Of a stretch of DNA of 64,000 bases, positions 27,946 through 36,216 are shown one piece after another (the first letter of the stretch is position 1; every line of letters starts with the position of its first letter). Origin of the DNA: Pseudoxanthomonas sp. GM95 (lineage in GTDB: Bacteria > Pseudomonadota > Gammaproteobacteria > Xanthomonadales > Xanthomonadaceae); the NCBI RefSeq assembly GCF_900109775.1, contig NZ_FOAX01000002.1, positions 620,001 through 684,000 on the forward strand, read 5' to 3'. The notes below the pieces were generated by a model. That model searched no databases and was not told the DNA's origin. It saw only the letters and a list, made by a program, of their open reading frames with translations. The position numbers were made by a program, and so were the translations under genes.

Positions 27946-28809
27946 ATGAGCAAGGCACAGGCCGCATTGGCGGGTGAACTGATTCCGCTGGGCAGCGCCG
28001 GCACGCTGGGTCCGCAGGATCTGGAGCAGCTGCGCCAGGCGGTGCAGCGGCTGGAACACCCCAGCTTCGGCGCGCGCGTGGCCAACCTGGTCGGCACCCC
28101 GGTGGAGAAGCTGATCGGTTTCCTGCCCAAGCGCGCGAACGCGGTAATCGCTTTCGCCGCGCGCAAGGCGATCGGCGCCGCGCTGCGCGTGTCGCTGACC
28201 ACGATGGACACCCGCAGCAAACCGGAAGGCGCGCGCAAGTCCTCGGACTGGTGGCACCTCGGCGCGACCGCAGCGACCGGAGCGGTGGGTGGCGCGTTCG
28301 GCCTGGGCGCGCTGGCGGTGGAGCTGCCGCTGACCACCACGATCATGCTGCGTTCGATCGCCGACATCGCCCGCAGCGAAGGCGCGGATTTGAGCGACCC
28401 CGCCGTGCGCCTGGAGTGCGTGCGCGTGCTGGCGATGGGCGGCAGTTCGCCGGCAGACGACGCGGCCGAGGTCGGCTATTACGCCGCACGTGAGGCGATG
28501 AGCCGGATGGTGTCCGACGCGGCCACGCACGTGGCGCGCCACGGCCTGCAGAAGGAAGGCGCGCCGGTGCTGGTGAGCCTGGTGAAGGCGATCGCCCAGC
28601 GGTATTCGATCCAGGTCAGCGAGAAGGCGGCCGCGCAGTGGATGCCGGTGCTGGGCGCGGTGGGCGGCGCGACGGTCAACTCGATCTTTATGGACCACTT
28701 CCAGAGCATGGCGCGCGGACACTTCATCGTGCGTCGGCTCGAAGCCCTGCACGGCCCGGAGACCGTGCGCACCGCCTACCAGGCAATTGCCGCGTTGCTG
28801 GCGGACTGA
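27946..28809 (+). CDS. EcsC-family protein
   Basis: 287 residues. The family signature is a Gly/Ala-rich segment GATAATGAVGGAFGLGALAVELPLTTTIMLRSIADIA (only partly hydrophobic), with later RLECVRVLAMGG and a second glycine-rich LGAVGGATVNSIFMDHFQ. EcsC proteins are widespread and poorly understood; the Bacillus namesake neighbours an ABC transporter, which is absent here. SD-like GAGGAA lies at the correct distance from the ATG at 27946. Its stop is one base from that of the convergent glycosyltransferase gene. Confidence 0.82.
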   Translation: MSKAQAALAGELIPLGSAGTLGPQDLEQLRQAVQRLEHPSFGARVANLVGTPVEKLIGFLPKRANAVIAFAARKAIGAALRVSLTTMDTRSKPEGARKSSDWWHLGATAATGAVGGAFGLGALAVELPLTTTIMLRSIADIARSEGADLSDPAVRLECVRVLAMGGSSPADDAAEVGYYAAREAMSRMVSDAATHVARHGLQKEGAPVLVSLVKAIAQRYSIQVSEKAAAQWMPVLGAVGGATVNSIFMDHFQSMARGHFIVRRLEALHGPETVRTAYQAIAALLAD

Positions 28810-28810
28810 G

Positions 28811-30922
28811 TCAGGGCGCGTCGTCGAAGAACACGCGCCGCACCGTGGCGCGCGCCGCATCCAGCGAGAAATGCTGCTGCACGTTGGCCAGCCCGTGCGT
28901 CGCCAGCGCCTGCCACAGCGCGCCATCGCCATACAGGCGCGCCACCGCGTCAGCGAACGCCTCGGGCGTATCGCCGACCAGCACATCCACCCCGTCGCGC
29001 AGGTGCATGCCTTCCACCGCCATCGTCGTGGCGACCACCGGCAGCCCGTGCGCCATCGCCTGGTTGATCTTGCCCTTGACCCCGGCGCCGTAGCGCAGCG
29101 GCGCAAGCGCGATCCGGCTGCCTTCCAGCAGCGGCAACAGGTCGGGCACGTGGCCGTGCACGATAATGCCCGGCTGCGTCGCCAGGCGCTGGACCTGCGG
29201 CGGCGGATCAATGCCGACGATGTGGAACTGCACGTCCGGCAACTGCGCGCGCACCCGCGCGAACACCTCATCAGCAAACCACTGCACCGCATCCACGTTC
29301 GGCGGATGGTGGAAGCCGCCGACGAACAGCAGGTCACGGCGTGCCTCAAAAGCCGCGCCGGCGCCACCCAGCTGGTGCAGGTTGGACAGGATTTCCACCT
29401 TCACATCAGGCGCTTCGCGGGCCAGCTCCTCGCGTTCGACCGGGCTCACCACCAGGGTCGTATCGGACGCACGCATCACCGCCAGTTCCAGCGCCTGGGT
29501 CGCATGCGATTGCTTGCGCATCAGCGCATCGCCGCTGGTCTCCGCGCCGCGGCGCTCGCGCAGATAGTGCAGGTCGACAGTGTCGAAGATGACCCTGGCC
29601 TGGGGCGCATGCCGGCGGACCAACGGGACGAATTGATCGCCAACGTAGTGCCGGCTCAGCATCACCACATCGAAGCGTTTTCCGTGAGCCTTGAAGAACT
29701 GGGGGAAACGCTTGATGAAGGGGGCATGCCAGACTTCGATCCCCAGTGACAGCAACGCTGGGGTGTATTCGGGAACGAAAGCTGCGTCGGCGGCAACGAA
29801 ACATACATGCGCGCCCTCGGCTTGCAGCAACTGCATCAGGTTGACCAGGCGCAGCGACCCGGAATCGCGATCAGCTTTCGGGGTCAGCGTGTCGATGACC
29901 AGTATCTGCCGCTGTTTCGCGTGCAAGCTCGCCGGCGATGGGGCTTCTCGTTCCGCAAATTGGCCAGCCAAGGCAGTGCGCCATTTCTCAGCGAAAACGA
30001 CGGCGTTCCGAACTTGATAGGCCTTGACGCCGGTCTTCTCGTCGGTGCCGGCGGTGGCGCCTTCGCGATGCACCACCACCGAAGCAGGCTGGTAGCGAGT
30101 CTTCAGCCCGGCCGCGCGCACGGCGAAGGCCAGGTCGGTGTCCTCGTAATACGCCGGCGCGAAACGCGTGTCGAAGCCGCCGATCCGGTTGAACAGGGCG
30201 CGCGGGATCGCCACGGCCGCGCCGGAGAGGTAATCGGCTTCGCGCACATAGGTGTAGCGCGGGTCATCGGGCGAATCAAAGCGGCCATAGTTCCACGCCG
30301 AACCATCGGCGAACACCACGCCACCGGCTTCCTGCAGGCGCCCGTCCGGGTAGACCAGCTTCGCCCCGGCCAGACCGGTATCGGGATGCGTGGTGAACGT
30401 TGCCAGCAGTGCTTCCAGCCAGCCGGGCTGGGGCAGGGTGTCGTTGTTGAGAAAGATGATGAACTCGCCGCGGGCCAGCGCCGCGCCGTCGTTGCAGGCG
30501 GCGATGAAGCCGCCGTTCCGGGCGCGCAGGTGATAGTGCAGGCCTTCGACCTGGGGCAGCACCTGCGCGGTGTCGTCCGGCGAGCCGTCATCGACCACGA
30601 TGATTTCGATCGATAGTTGCGGCGGCTGCGCGGCCAGGGCGCGCAGGCAGTCCAGGGTCATCTGCAGCTGGCCGTAGACCGGGATCACGATGCTGGCCTG
30701 CGGCGCATCCGAGGTCGGCACGGCGAACGGTGCAAACGGCTGCGAGGCGGGCAACCAAAGCGGCTGCGCTGGCGCGCGCCGGGCCAATTGGCTCCCCAGC
30801 CGCTGGTGGACGCGTTCCAGGGTCTGGGACAGGCCGCGGGTGCGCAGGCTGGCGAGCATCCGGCGCAGGGTCGATGTCGCGCGCGTCAGAAGAAAACGCG
30901 TGTCATCCAGCAACATCGGCAT
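28811..30922 (-). CDS. Two-domain glycosyltransferase (GT2 N-terminal, GT4-type C-terminal)
   Basis: 703 residues. After a basic ~70-residue head, a GT-A domain of family 2 runs to about residue 330: SIVIPVYGQLQMTLDCL, IEIIVVDDGSPDDT, FIIFLNNDTLPQPGW (DxD-like) and YYEDTDLAFAVR. A GT-B domain follows to the end: ILVIDTLTPKADRDSGS, LFVGGFHHPPNVDAV, APLRYGAGVKGKINQAMAHG. Such fusions build surface polysaccharides or glycosylate proteins. There are no other polysaccharide genes here, so the acceptor is unknown. Divergent from the PBP1B gene. Confidence 0.88.
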   Translation of the reverse strand: MPMLLDDTRFLLTRATSTLRRMLASLRTRGLSQTLERVHQRLGSQLARRAPAQPLWLPASQPFAPFAVPTSDAPQASIVIPVYGQLQMTLDCLRALAAQPPQLSIEIIVVDDGSPDDTAQVLPQVEGLHYHLRARNGGFIAACNDGAALARGEFIIFLNNDTLPQPGWLEALLATFTTHPDTGLAGAKLVYPDGRLQEAGGVVFADGSAWNYGRFDSPDDPRYTYVREADYLSGAAVAIPRALFNRIGGFDTRFAPAYYEDTDLAFAVRAAGLKTRYQPASVVVHREGATAGTDEKTGVKAYQVRNAVVFAEKWRTALAGQFAEREAPSPASLHAKQRQILVIDTLTPKADRDSGSLRLVNLMQLLQAEGAHVCFVAADAAFVPEYTPALLSLGIEVWHAPFIKRFPQFFKAHGKRFDVVMLSRHYVGDQFVPLVRRHAPQARVIFDTVDLHYLRERRGAETSGDALMRKQSHATQALELAVMRASDTTLVVSPVEREELAREAPDVKVEILSNLHQLGGAGAAFEARRDLLFVGGFHHPPNVDAVQWFADEVFARVRAQLPDVQFHIVGIDPPPQVQRLATQPGIIVHGHVPDLLPLLEGSRIALAPLRYGAGVKGKINQAMAHGLPVVATTMAVEGMHLRDGVDVLVGDTPEAFADAVARLYGDGALWQALATHGLANVQQHFSLDAARATVRRVFFDDAP

Positions 30923-31020
30923 GTTCGTTCACAACTCCAGCTGATCGGGTGGAGGCCGCCGAAGCCGGGCATTCACCCGCCTGCGCTAGACTCTCCTGTC
31001 CCTTTTATTGTCGCATCCCA

Positions 31021-33450
31021 GTGGCCCGCAACGACGACGAACACGACGCCGACGACACGTACGACGATCAGGACGACCAGGCGCAGCCGGCTCCGGCGTG
31101 GCGCAACCGGTTGATCACCATTGCTTTGGCCCTGTTGGGACTGGGCCTTGGCTTCATGATTCCCTACGTCGCCTACCTGAACCATCAGGTCGGCCAGCGC
31201 TTTGGTGCGCTGCAGTGGCAGATCCCGACCCGCGTCTATGCGCGCCCGCTGCCGCTGGCGCCGGGCGAGGCGCTGGACGCGGCCACGCTGAAGACCGAGC
31301 TGGACGCGGCGTCCTACCAGGAAGACGACAAGGGCCAGGCGCCGGGCACCTATGCCCGCAGCGGCAATCGTTTCACCATCGCCAGCCGCGGTTTCACCGA
31401 TGTGGACCACATCATCCCGGCGACCCGGGTGCAGGTGACCCTGTCCAACGGTGACGTGCTCGGCCTGCGCGACTTGACCCGCGGCCGCAACATCAAGTCC
31501 TCGCGCTTGGACCCGGCCCGTATCGCCACCCTGTACGGCAAGCAGCAGGAAGAGCGCCGCCTGGTCCGGCTGGAAGACGTACCCGAGCTGCTGGTCACCG
31601 GCCTCCAGGCGGTGGAAGACCGCGATTTCGCCACGCATCACGGCATCGACCTGTCGGGCATCGTGCGTGCGGGCTGGGAGTTCGTCAGCAGCGCCGGCGA
31701 GACCCGCCAGGGCGCGAGCACCCTGACGCAGCAGCTAGCTCGCAGCGGCCTGCTCGGCATTGGTCGCGAACAGACGGTCAGCCGCAAGTTCAACGAAATC
31801 CTGTACGCGGTGATCCTGGAGGCGCGCTACGACAAGCGCACGATCCTGGAGGCCTACTTCAATCAGGTGTACTGGGGCCAGCGCGGCAGCCAGGCGATCC
31901 ATGGCGTGTCGGCTGCGTCGGAATTCTGGTTCGGGCGTGACCTGGACAGTCTGTCCACCGAGCAGATGGCGCTGCTGATCGGCATCGTCAAAGGCCCGTC
32001 CTACTACGATCCACGGCGCCATCCCGAGCGTGCCAAGGAGCGCCGTGACCTAGCGCTGCGCCGGATGCTGGCGACCAAGCTGATCGACCAGAAGGAATTC
32101 GACCGCGCCATCGCCGCGCCGCTGGGCGTGACCAAGGATGCGGGCATCACCGCGGCCAACCGCTTCCCGGCCTACGTGGACCTGGTCCGTCGCCAGCTGG
32201 CGCACGACTATCCTGAAGACGCCCTGCAGGGCGCCGGCCTGACCGTGATGACCGGTATGTCGCCCTCGGCCCAGGCCTACGCCGAAGGCGCGGTGACCCG
32301 CACCATCACCCAGCTGGAGAAGGGCAAGCGCCCGCCGCTGCAGGCTGGCGTGGTGATGACCGACGTGCACAACGGCGACGTGCTGGCCGTGATCGGCAGC
32401 CGCGACGTGGCCGCGCCGGGCTTCAACCGTGCGGTCGAGGCCCAGCGCCAGGTCGGCTCGCTGATCAAGCCGTTCGTCTACCTGCTGGCGCTGGCCCAGC
32501 CCGATACCTGGTCGCTGGCCAGCTGGATCGACGATGCGCCGATCAGCGTGCCGCTGGGCCGTGGCAAGAGCTGGAGCCCGGGCAATTCGGACAACCGCAG
32601 CCACGGCCGCGTGCATGTGATCGATGCGCTGGCGCACTCCTACAACCAGGCCACCGTGGCGCTGGGCATGAAGGTTGATCCGCAGCGCGTGGCCGACCTG
32701 ATCAAAGTGCTGGCTGGCATCCAGGCCGACCCCAATCCCTCGCTGCTGCTGGGTGCCACCGACCAGAGCCCGTATGCGATGGCGCAGGCCTACCAGTTCC
32801 TGGCCTCCGGCGGCGAGATCCAGCCCCTGCACGCCGTGCGCGGGGTGATCGATGCCGAAGGTCGCGTGCTCAACCGCTACGACAAGACCCCGGCCAGCGC
32901 GCAGAAGGGCGACTCGATCGCCGCGCATTTGATCAGCGTCGCCCTGCAGGACGTGGTCACCGATGGCACCGGCCGCCAGCTGCTGTCCGATGGCCTGGGT
33001 CGCCTGTCGCCAGCCGGCAAGACCGGCACCAGCAACGATGGTCGCGACAGCTGGTTCGCTGGCTACACCGGCGACCACCTGGCCGTGATCTGGATGGGCA
33101 ACGACCAGAACCTGGAAACCGGCCTGTACGGCGCCACCGGCGCGATGCGGGTCTGGTCGGGGATCTTCTCGCGCCTGCCCAGCGCGCCGCTGCAGGTCTC
33201 CAACGAAGGCCTGGACTGGCAGTGGGTGGCCGAATCGGCCGCCGTCGACGCCAGCTGCCCGGGCGCGCGGCGCTTCCCGTTCGTGGCCGGCTACGCGCCC
33301 GCCCGCGGCGACTGCCAGCAGTACCAGACCGGCGACGACACCGGTGGCGGCTGGCGCCGCTGGTTCGGCCTGCCGCCGAAGGAGCCGGACGCCCCGGCCC
33401 GCGAAATTCCCGCCCCGGCGCAGCCGGCGCCTTCCACGAGTCCGCTATGA
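31021..33450 (+). CDS. mrcB: Penicillin-binding protein 1B (bifunctional transglycosylase/transpeptidase)
   Basis: 809 residues from GTG at 31021; no ATG is available near the membrane anchor. An acidic cytosolic tail is followed by a membrane helix (ITIALALLGLGLGFMIPYV), a UB2H-like region, and a GT51 domain with catalytic E199 in VEDRDFATHHG and GASTLTQQLARS. The transpeptidase has S480-L-I-K483, S540-Y-N542 and K667-T-G. It polymerises and cross-links peptidoglycan at the inner membrane. Its TGA overlaps the ATG of a lipoprotein gene, which suggests a dedicated partner. Confidence 0.95.
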   Translation: MARNDDEHDADDTYDDQDDQAQPAPAWRNRLITIALALLGLGLGFMIPYVAYLNHQVGQRFGALQWQIPTRVYARPLPLAPGEALDAATLKTELDAASYQEDDKGQAPGTYARSGNRFTIASRGFTDVDHIIPATRVQVTLSNGDVLGLRDLTRGRNIKSSRLDPARIATLYGKQQEERRLVRLEDVPELLVTGLQAVEDRDFATHHGIDLSGIVRAGWEFVSSAGETRQGASTLTQQLARSGLLGIGREQTVSRKFNEILYAVILEARYDKRTILEAYFNQVYWGQRGSQAIHGVSAASEFWFGRDLDSLSTEQMALLIGIVKGPSYYDPRRHPERAKERRDLALRRMLATKLIDQKEFDRAIAAPLGVTKDAGITAANRFPAYVDLVRRQLAHDYPEDALQGAGLTVMTGMSPSAQAYAEGAVTRTITQLEKGKRPPLQAGVVMTDVHNGDVLAVIGSRDVAAPGFNRAVEAQRQVGSLIKPFVYLLALAQPDTWSLASWIDDAPISVPLGRGKSWSPGNSDNRSHGRVHVIDALAHSYNQATVALGMKVDPQRVADLIKVLAGIQADPNPSLLLGATDQSPYAMAQAYQFLASGGEIQPLHAVRGVIDAEGRVLNRYDKTPASAQKGDSIAAHLISVALQDVVTDGTGRQLLSDGLGRLSPAGKTGTSNDGRDSWFAGYTGDHLAVIWMGNDQNLETGLYGATGAMRVWSGIFSRLPSAPLQVSNEGLDWQWVAESAAVDASCPGARRFPFVAGYAPARGDCQQYQTGDDTGGGWRRWFGLPPKEPDAPAREIPAPAQPAPSTSPL

Positions 33451-33971
33451 ACACCGTCACGCGCCTTGCCCTGACCGCTGCCCTGCTGCTGCCGCTCGCC
33501 GCCTGCGTCACCGAGCCGGCGCCGGCCCCGACGCCGGCGCCGCCGAAGCTGACCCCGACCCAGGCGCTCAACGCCGTGCTGGCCGTGGCCAAGGCCGACG
33601 ACCGCGAGCTGGCGATCCAGCCGGTGCGTGATCCGGAAGTCGAAGACCTGCGCGAGGCCTCGGTCGCGGCGCAGAAGCGCGGCGACTGGAAAGCTTCGGC
33701 CGAAGCCCTCAACCAGGCCCTGCTGATCAGCCCCGAAGACCCTGCCGTGCTGCAGGAACGCGCCGAAGTCGCGCTCGCCCTGGGCGAGTGGGACCGGGCC
33801 GAGACCCTGTCGCGCAAGGCGCTGGAGCTGGGCTCCAAGACCGGCCCGCTGTGCCGTCGCCACTGGGCGACCATCGAGCAGTCGCAGCTGGCCCGCAACC
33901 AGGACCAGAACGCCGCCTCGGCCCACGCGCAGATCGCCAGCTGCACCGTGGCCGGCTTCGACCGGATGTGA
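33447..33971 (+). CDS. TPR lipoprotein coupled to PBP1B (LpoP-like candidate)
   Basis: 174 residues. Lipoprotein signal with lipobox LAAC (LLLPLAACVTEP), a proline-rich linker, then TPR-like helices: SVAAQKRGDWKASAEALNQALLISPEDPAVLQERAEVALALGEWDRAETLSRKALEL. The ATG at 33447 overlaps the PBP1B stop (ATGA), so translation is coupled. In Pseudomonas aeruginosa the PBP1b activator LpoP is a TPR outer-membrane lipoprotein. By position and architecture this protein is a good candidate for the same role, but that is inference. The final CTVAGFDRM and C(GPLCRRHW) leave two cysteines that could pair. Confidence 0.8.
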   Translation: MNTVTRLALTAALLLPLAACVTEPAPAPTPAPPKLTPTQALNAVLAVAKADDRELAIQPVRDPEVEDLREASVAAQKRGDWKASAEALNQALLISPEDPAVLQERAEVALALGEWDRAETLSRKALELGSKTGPLCRRHWATIEQSQLARNQDQNAASAHAQIASCTVAGFDRM

Positions 33972-34038
33972 CCTGGATGGCGTTGACCGCGCCGCCGCTG
34001 GCCTCGCGCCGCACGGCGGCGTGGGATGACGCGCGCTG

Positions 34039-36042
34039 ATGTCCCAGTTGTCGCAGGCCAGCCGCGAGGCGCTGGGCGAGGGCGGGGCGCTGGCGATCCG
34101 GCTGGAGCGGTTCGTCCCGCGCCAGGCGCAGTTGAACCTCACCGGCGCGATCGCCGATGCGCTGGATGCGCGCGACACGCTGTTGGCCGAGGCCGGCACC
34201 GGCACCGGCAAGACCTTCGCCTATCTGGTGCCCGTGCTGCTGTCAGGGATGAAGGCGATCCTGTCCACCGGCACCCGCGCGCTGCAGGACCAGCTGTTCC
34301 ACCGCGACCTGCCACGCGTGCGCGCGGCGCTGGGCGTGGGCCACAGCGCCGCGCTGCTGAAGGGGCGGGCGAACTACCTGTGCCGCTACCGGCTGAGCCA
34401 GGCCCGCGGCGAGCCGCAGTTCGCCAGCCGCGACCAGGTCGACCAGTTCCAGCGCATCGTGGTGTGGAGCGGGCGCACCCGCTATGGCGACATGGCCGAG
34501 CTGGAATCCCTGCCCGAGGATTCGCCGCTGCTGCCGATGGTCACCTCGACCGTGGACAACTGCCTGGGCACCGAATGCCCGTTCTGGGACGACTGCTTCG
34601 TGGTGCAGGCGCGCCAGCGCGCGCAGGCCGCCGACATCGTGGTGGTGAATCATCATTTGTTGCTGGCCGACCTGGCGCTCAAGCAGGAAGGCTTCGGCGA
34701 GATCCTGCCCGGCGCGCAGGCCTTCGTCATCGACGAGGCCCACCAGCTGCCGGAACTGGCGGCCAATTTCTTCGGCGAAGGTTTCGGGCTGCGTCCGCTG
34801 CAGGAGCTGGTGCGCGATGCGATCAGCGAAAGCCGCGCCGTGCCCGGCGCGCTCGCCCAGGTCGAGCCATTGGCGCGGGGGCTGGATTTCGCGCTGCGCG
34901 AGCTGCGCGCGGCGATGGAAGGCCTGCCGCCGCGCGGCACGCGCCAGCGCGCGCTCGGCAGTCCGGCGGTGCGCGAGGGCTTCGATACGCTGGTGATCGC
35001 GCTGCAGGACCTGGCCCGCGCGCTGGCGCCGCTGGCCGCGGCCGCGCCCGGCGTGGATGCCTGCCATGCGCGCGCGCGCGACATCACCGGCCGCCTGCAG
35101 CGCTGGCTGGGCGAACCGGCCGCCGACGAGCTGCCGCTGCCTGCCGTGCAGGCCGACGCCAACGATGATTTCCCGCTGCCGCCTGAGGACGACGCGCCAC
35201 GCGGCCCGTCTACCGATGTGTTCTGGTACGAACTCACGCCGCGCGCCTTCCGCTGCCAGCGCACGCCGCTGGATGTGTCCGGACCGCTGCGCCAGCACCG
35301 CGAGGAATCGCGCGCGGCCTGGATCTTCACCTCGGCGACGCTGACGGTGGGCGAGGGCTTCGACCACATCGCCACGCGGCTGGGACTGGACGACCCGCAC
35401 ACGCTGCTGCAGCCCAGCCCGTTCGACTGGCCGCGCCAGGCGTTGTGCTACCAGCCGCCGGGATTGCCGGACCCGAATGCGCGCGGCTATGGCGCGGCGC
35501 TGATCGCCGCGCTGCTGCCGGTGCTGCATGCCTCCAACGGCCGCGCGTTTTTGCTGTTCGCCTCGCATCGCGCGCTGCGCGAGGCGGCCGAGGCCTTGCG
35601 CGATGCGCCGTGGCCGCTGTTCGTGCAGGGCCAGGCGCCGCGCGCCACGCTGCTGCAGCGCTTCCGCGAATCGGGCAATGGCGTGCTGTTGGGCTCGGCC
35701 AGTTTCCGCGAAGGCGTGGACGTGGTCGGCGAGGCGCTGAGCGTGGTGGTGATCGACAAGCTGCCGTTCGCTGCTCCGGACGATCCGGTGTTCGAGGCCA
35801 AGCTGGAGGCGATCCGCAACGCCGGCGGCAATCCGTTCCGCGACGAACAGCTGCCGCAGGCGGTGATCGCGCTCAAGCAGGGCGTGGGCCGGCTGATCCG
35901 CAGTGAATCCGACCGTGGCGTGCTGGTGCTGTGCGACCCGCGCCTGAGCAACAAGGCCTATGGCCGCACGTTCATGCAATCGCTGCCGCCGTTCTCGCGC
36001 ACGCGCGAGGTGGCCGACGTGCAGGCGTTCTTCGGCCAATAG
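34039..36042 (+). CDS. yoaA: DinG/YoaA-family iron-sulphur DNA helicase
   Basis: 667 residues of an XPD-like superfamily 2 helicase. Walker A EAGTGTGKTFAYLVP (about 50-64). Four cysteines (C115, C175, C180, C186) are placed as in the [4Fe-4S] domain of XPD/DinG. The DEAH box is in FVIDEAHQLPEL (about 230-241). C-terminal motifs are WIFTSATLT, GSASFREGVDVVG and QGVGRLIRSESDRGV. The length and the absence of an N-terminal exonuclease fit YoaA better than long DinG forms; YoaA acts with the polymerase chi subunit in repair. Confidence 0.9.
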   Translation: MSQLSQASREALGEGGALAIRLERFVPRQAQLNLTGAIADALDARDTLLAEAGTGTGKTFAYLVPVLLSGMKAILSTGTRALQDQLFHRDLPRVRAALGVGHSAALLKGRANYLCRYRLSQARGEPQFASRDQVDQFQRIVVWSGRTRYGDMAELESLPEDSPLLPMVTSTVDNCLGTECPFWDDCFVVQARQRAQAADIVVVNHHLLLADLALKQEGFGEILPGAQAFVIDEAHQLPELAANFFGEGFGLRPLQELVRDAISESRAVPGALAQVEPLARGLDFALRELRAAMEGLPPRGTRQRALGSPAVREGFDTLVIALQDLARALAPLAAAAPGVDACHARARDITGRLQRWLGEPAADELPLPAVQADANDDFPLPPEDDAPRGPSTDVFWYELTPRAFRCQRTPLDVSGPLRQHREESRAAWIFTSATLTVGEGFDHIATRLGLDDPHTLLQPSPFDWPRQALCYQPPGLPDPNARGYGAALIAALLPVLHASNGRAFLLFASHRALREAAEALRDAPWPLFVQGQAPRATLLQRFRESGNGVLLGSASFREGVDVVGEALSVVVIDKLPFAAPDDPVFEAKLEAIRNAGGNPFRDEQLPQAVIALKQGVGRLIRSESDRGVLVLCDPRLSNKAYGRTFMQSLPPFSRTREVADVQAFFGQ

Positions 36043-36069
36043 GCCGGGCGGATCAGGGATGCCGATCGT

Positions 36070-36137
36070 GTGGGAGCCACTTCAGTGGCGATGAGGCCTT
36101 TCCTGTGAAGCCCGATCGCCACTGAAGTGGCTCCCAC
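36070..36137. repeat. Intact REP-like inverted repeat
   Basis: A 23-bp arm beginning GTGGGAGCCACTTCAGTGGC (36070-36092) is repeated exactly on the other strand at 36115-36137, with a 22-bp spacer. Each arm contains its own short palindrome (GCCACTTCAGTGGC). It sits between the helicase and nadE genes and matches the decayed copy at 8643-8710. No REP transposase gene is in the window. Confidence 0.85.
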
Positions 36138-36216
36138 CTTGATTGCCCACAGCAAGCGATGCCACGGCATCTGAAATAATGCAGGCGTTCCCCGTTCCCG
36201 CAGGCCCAGGTGACCC

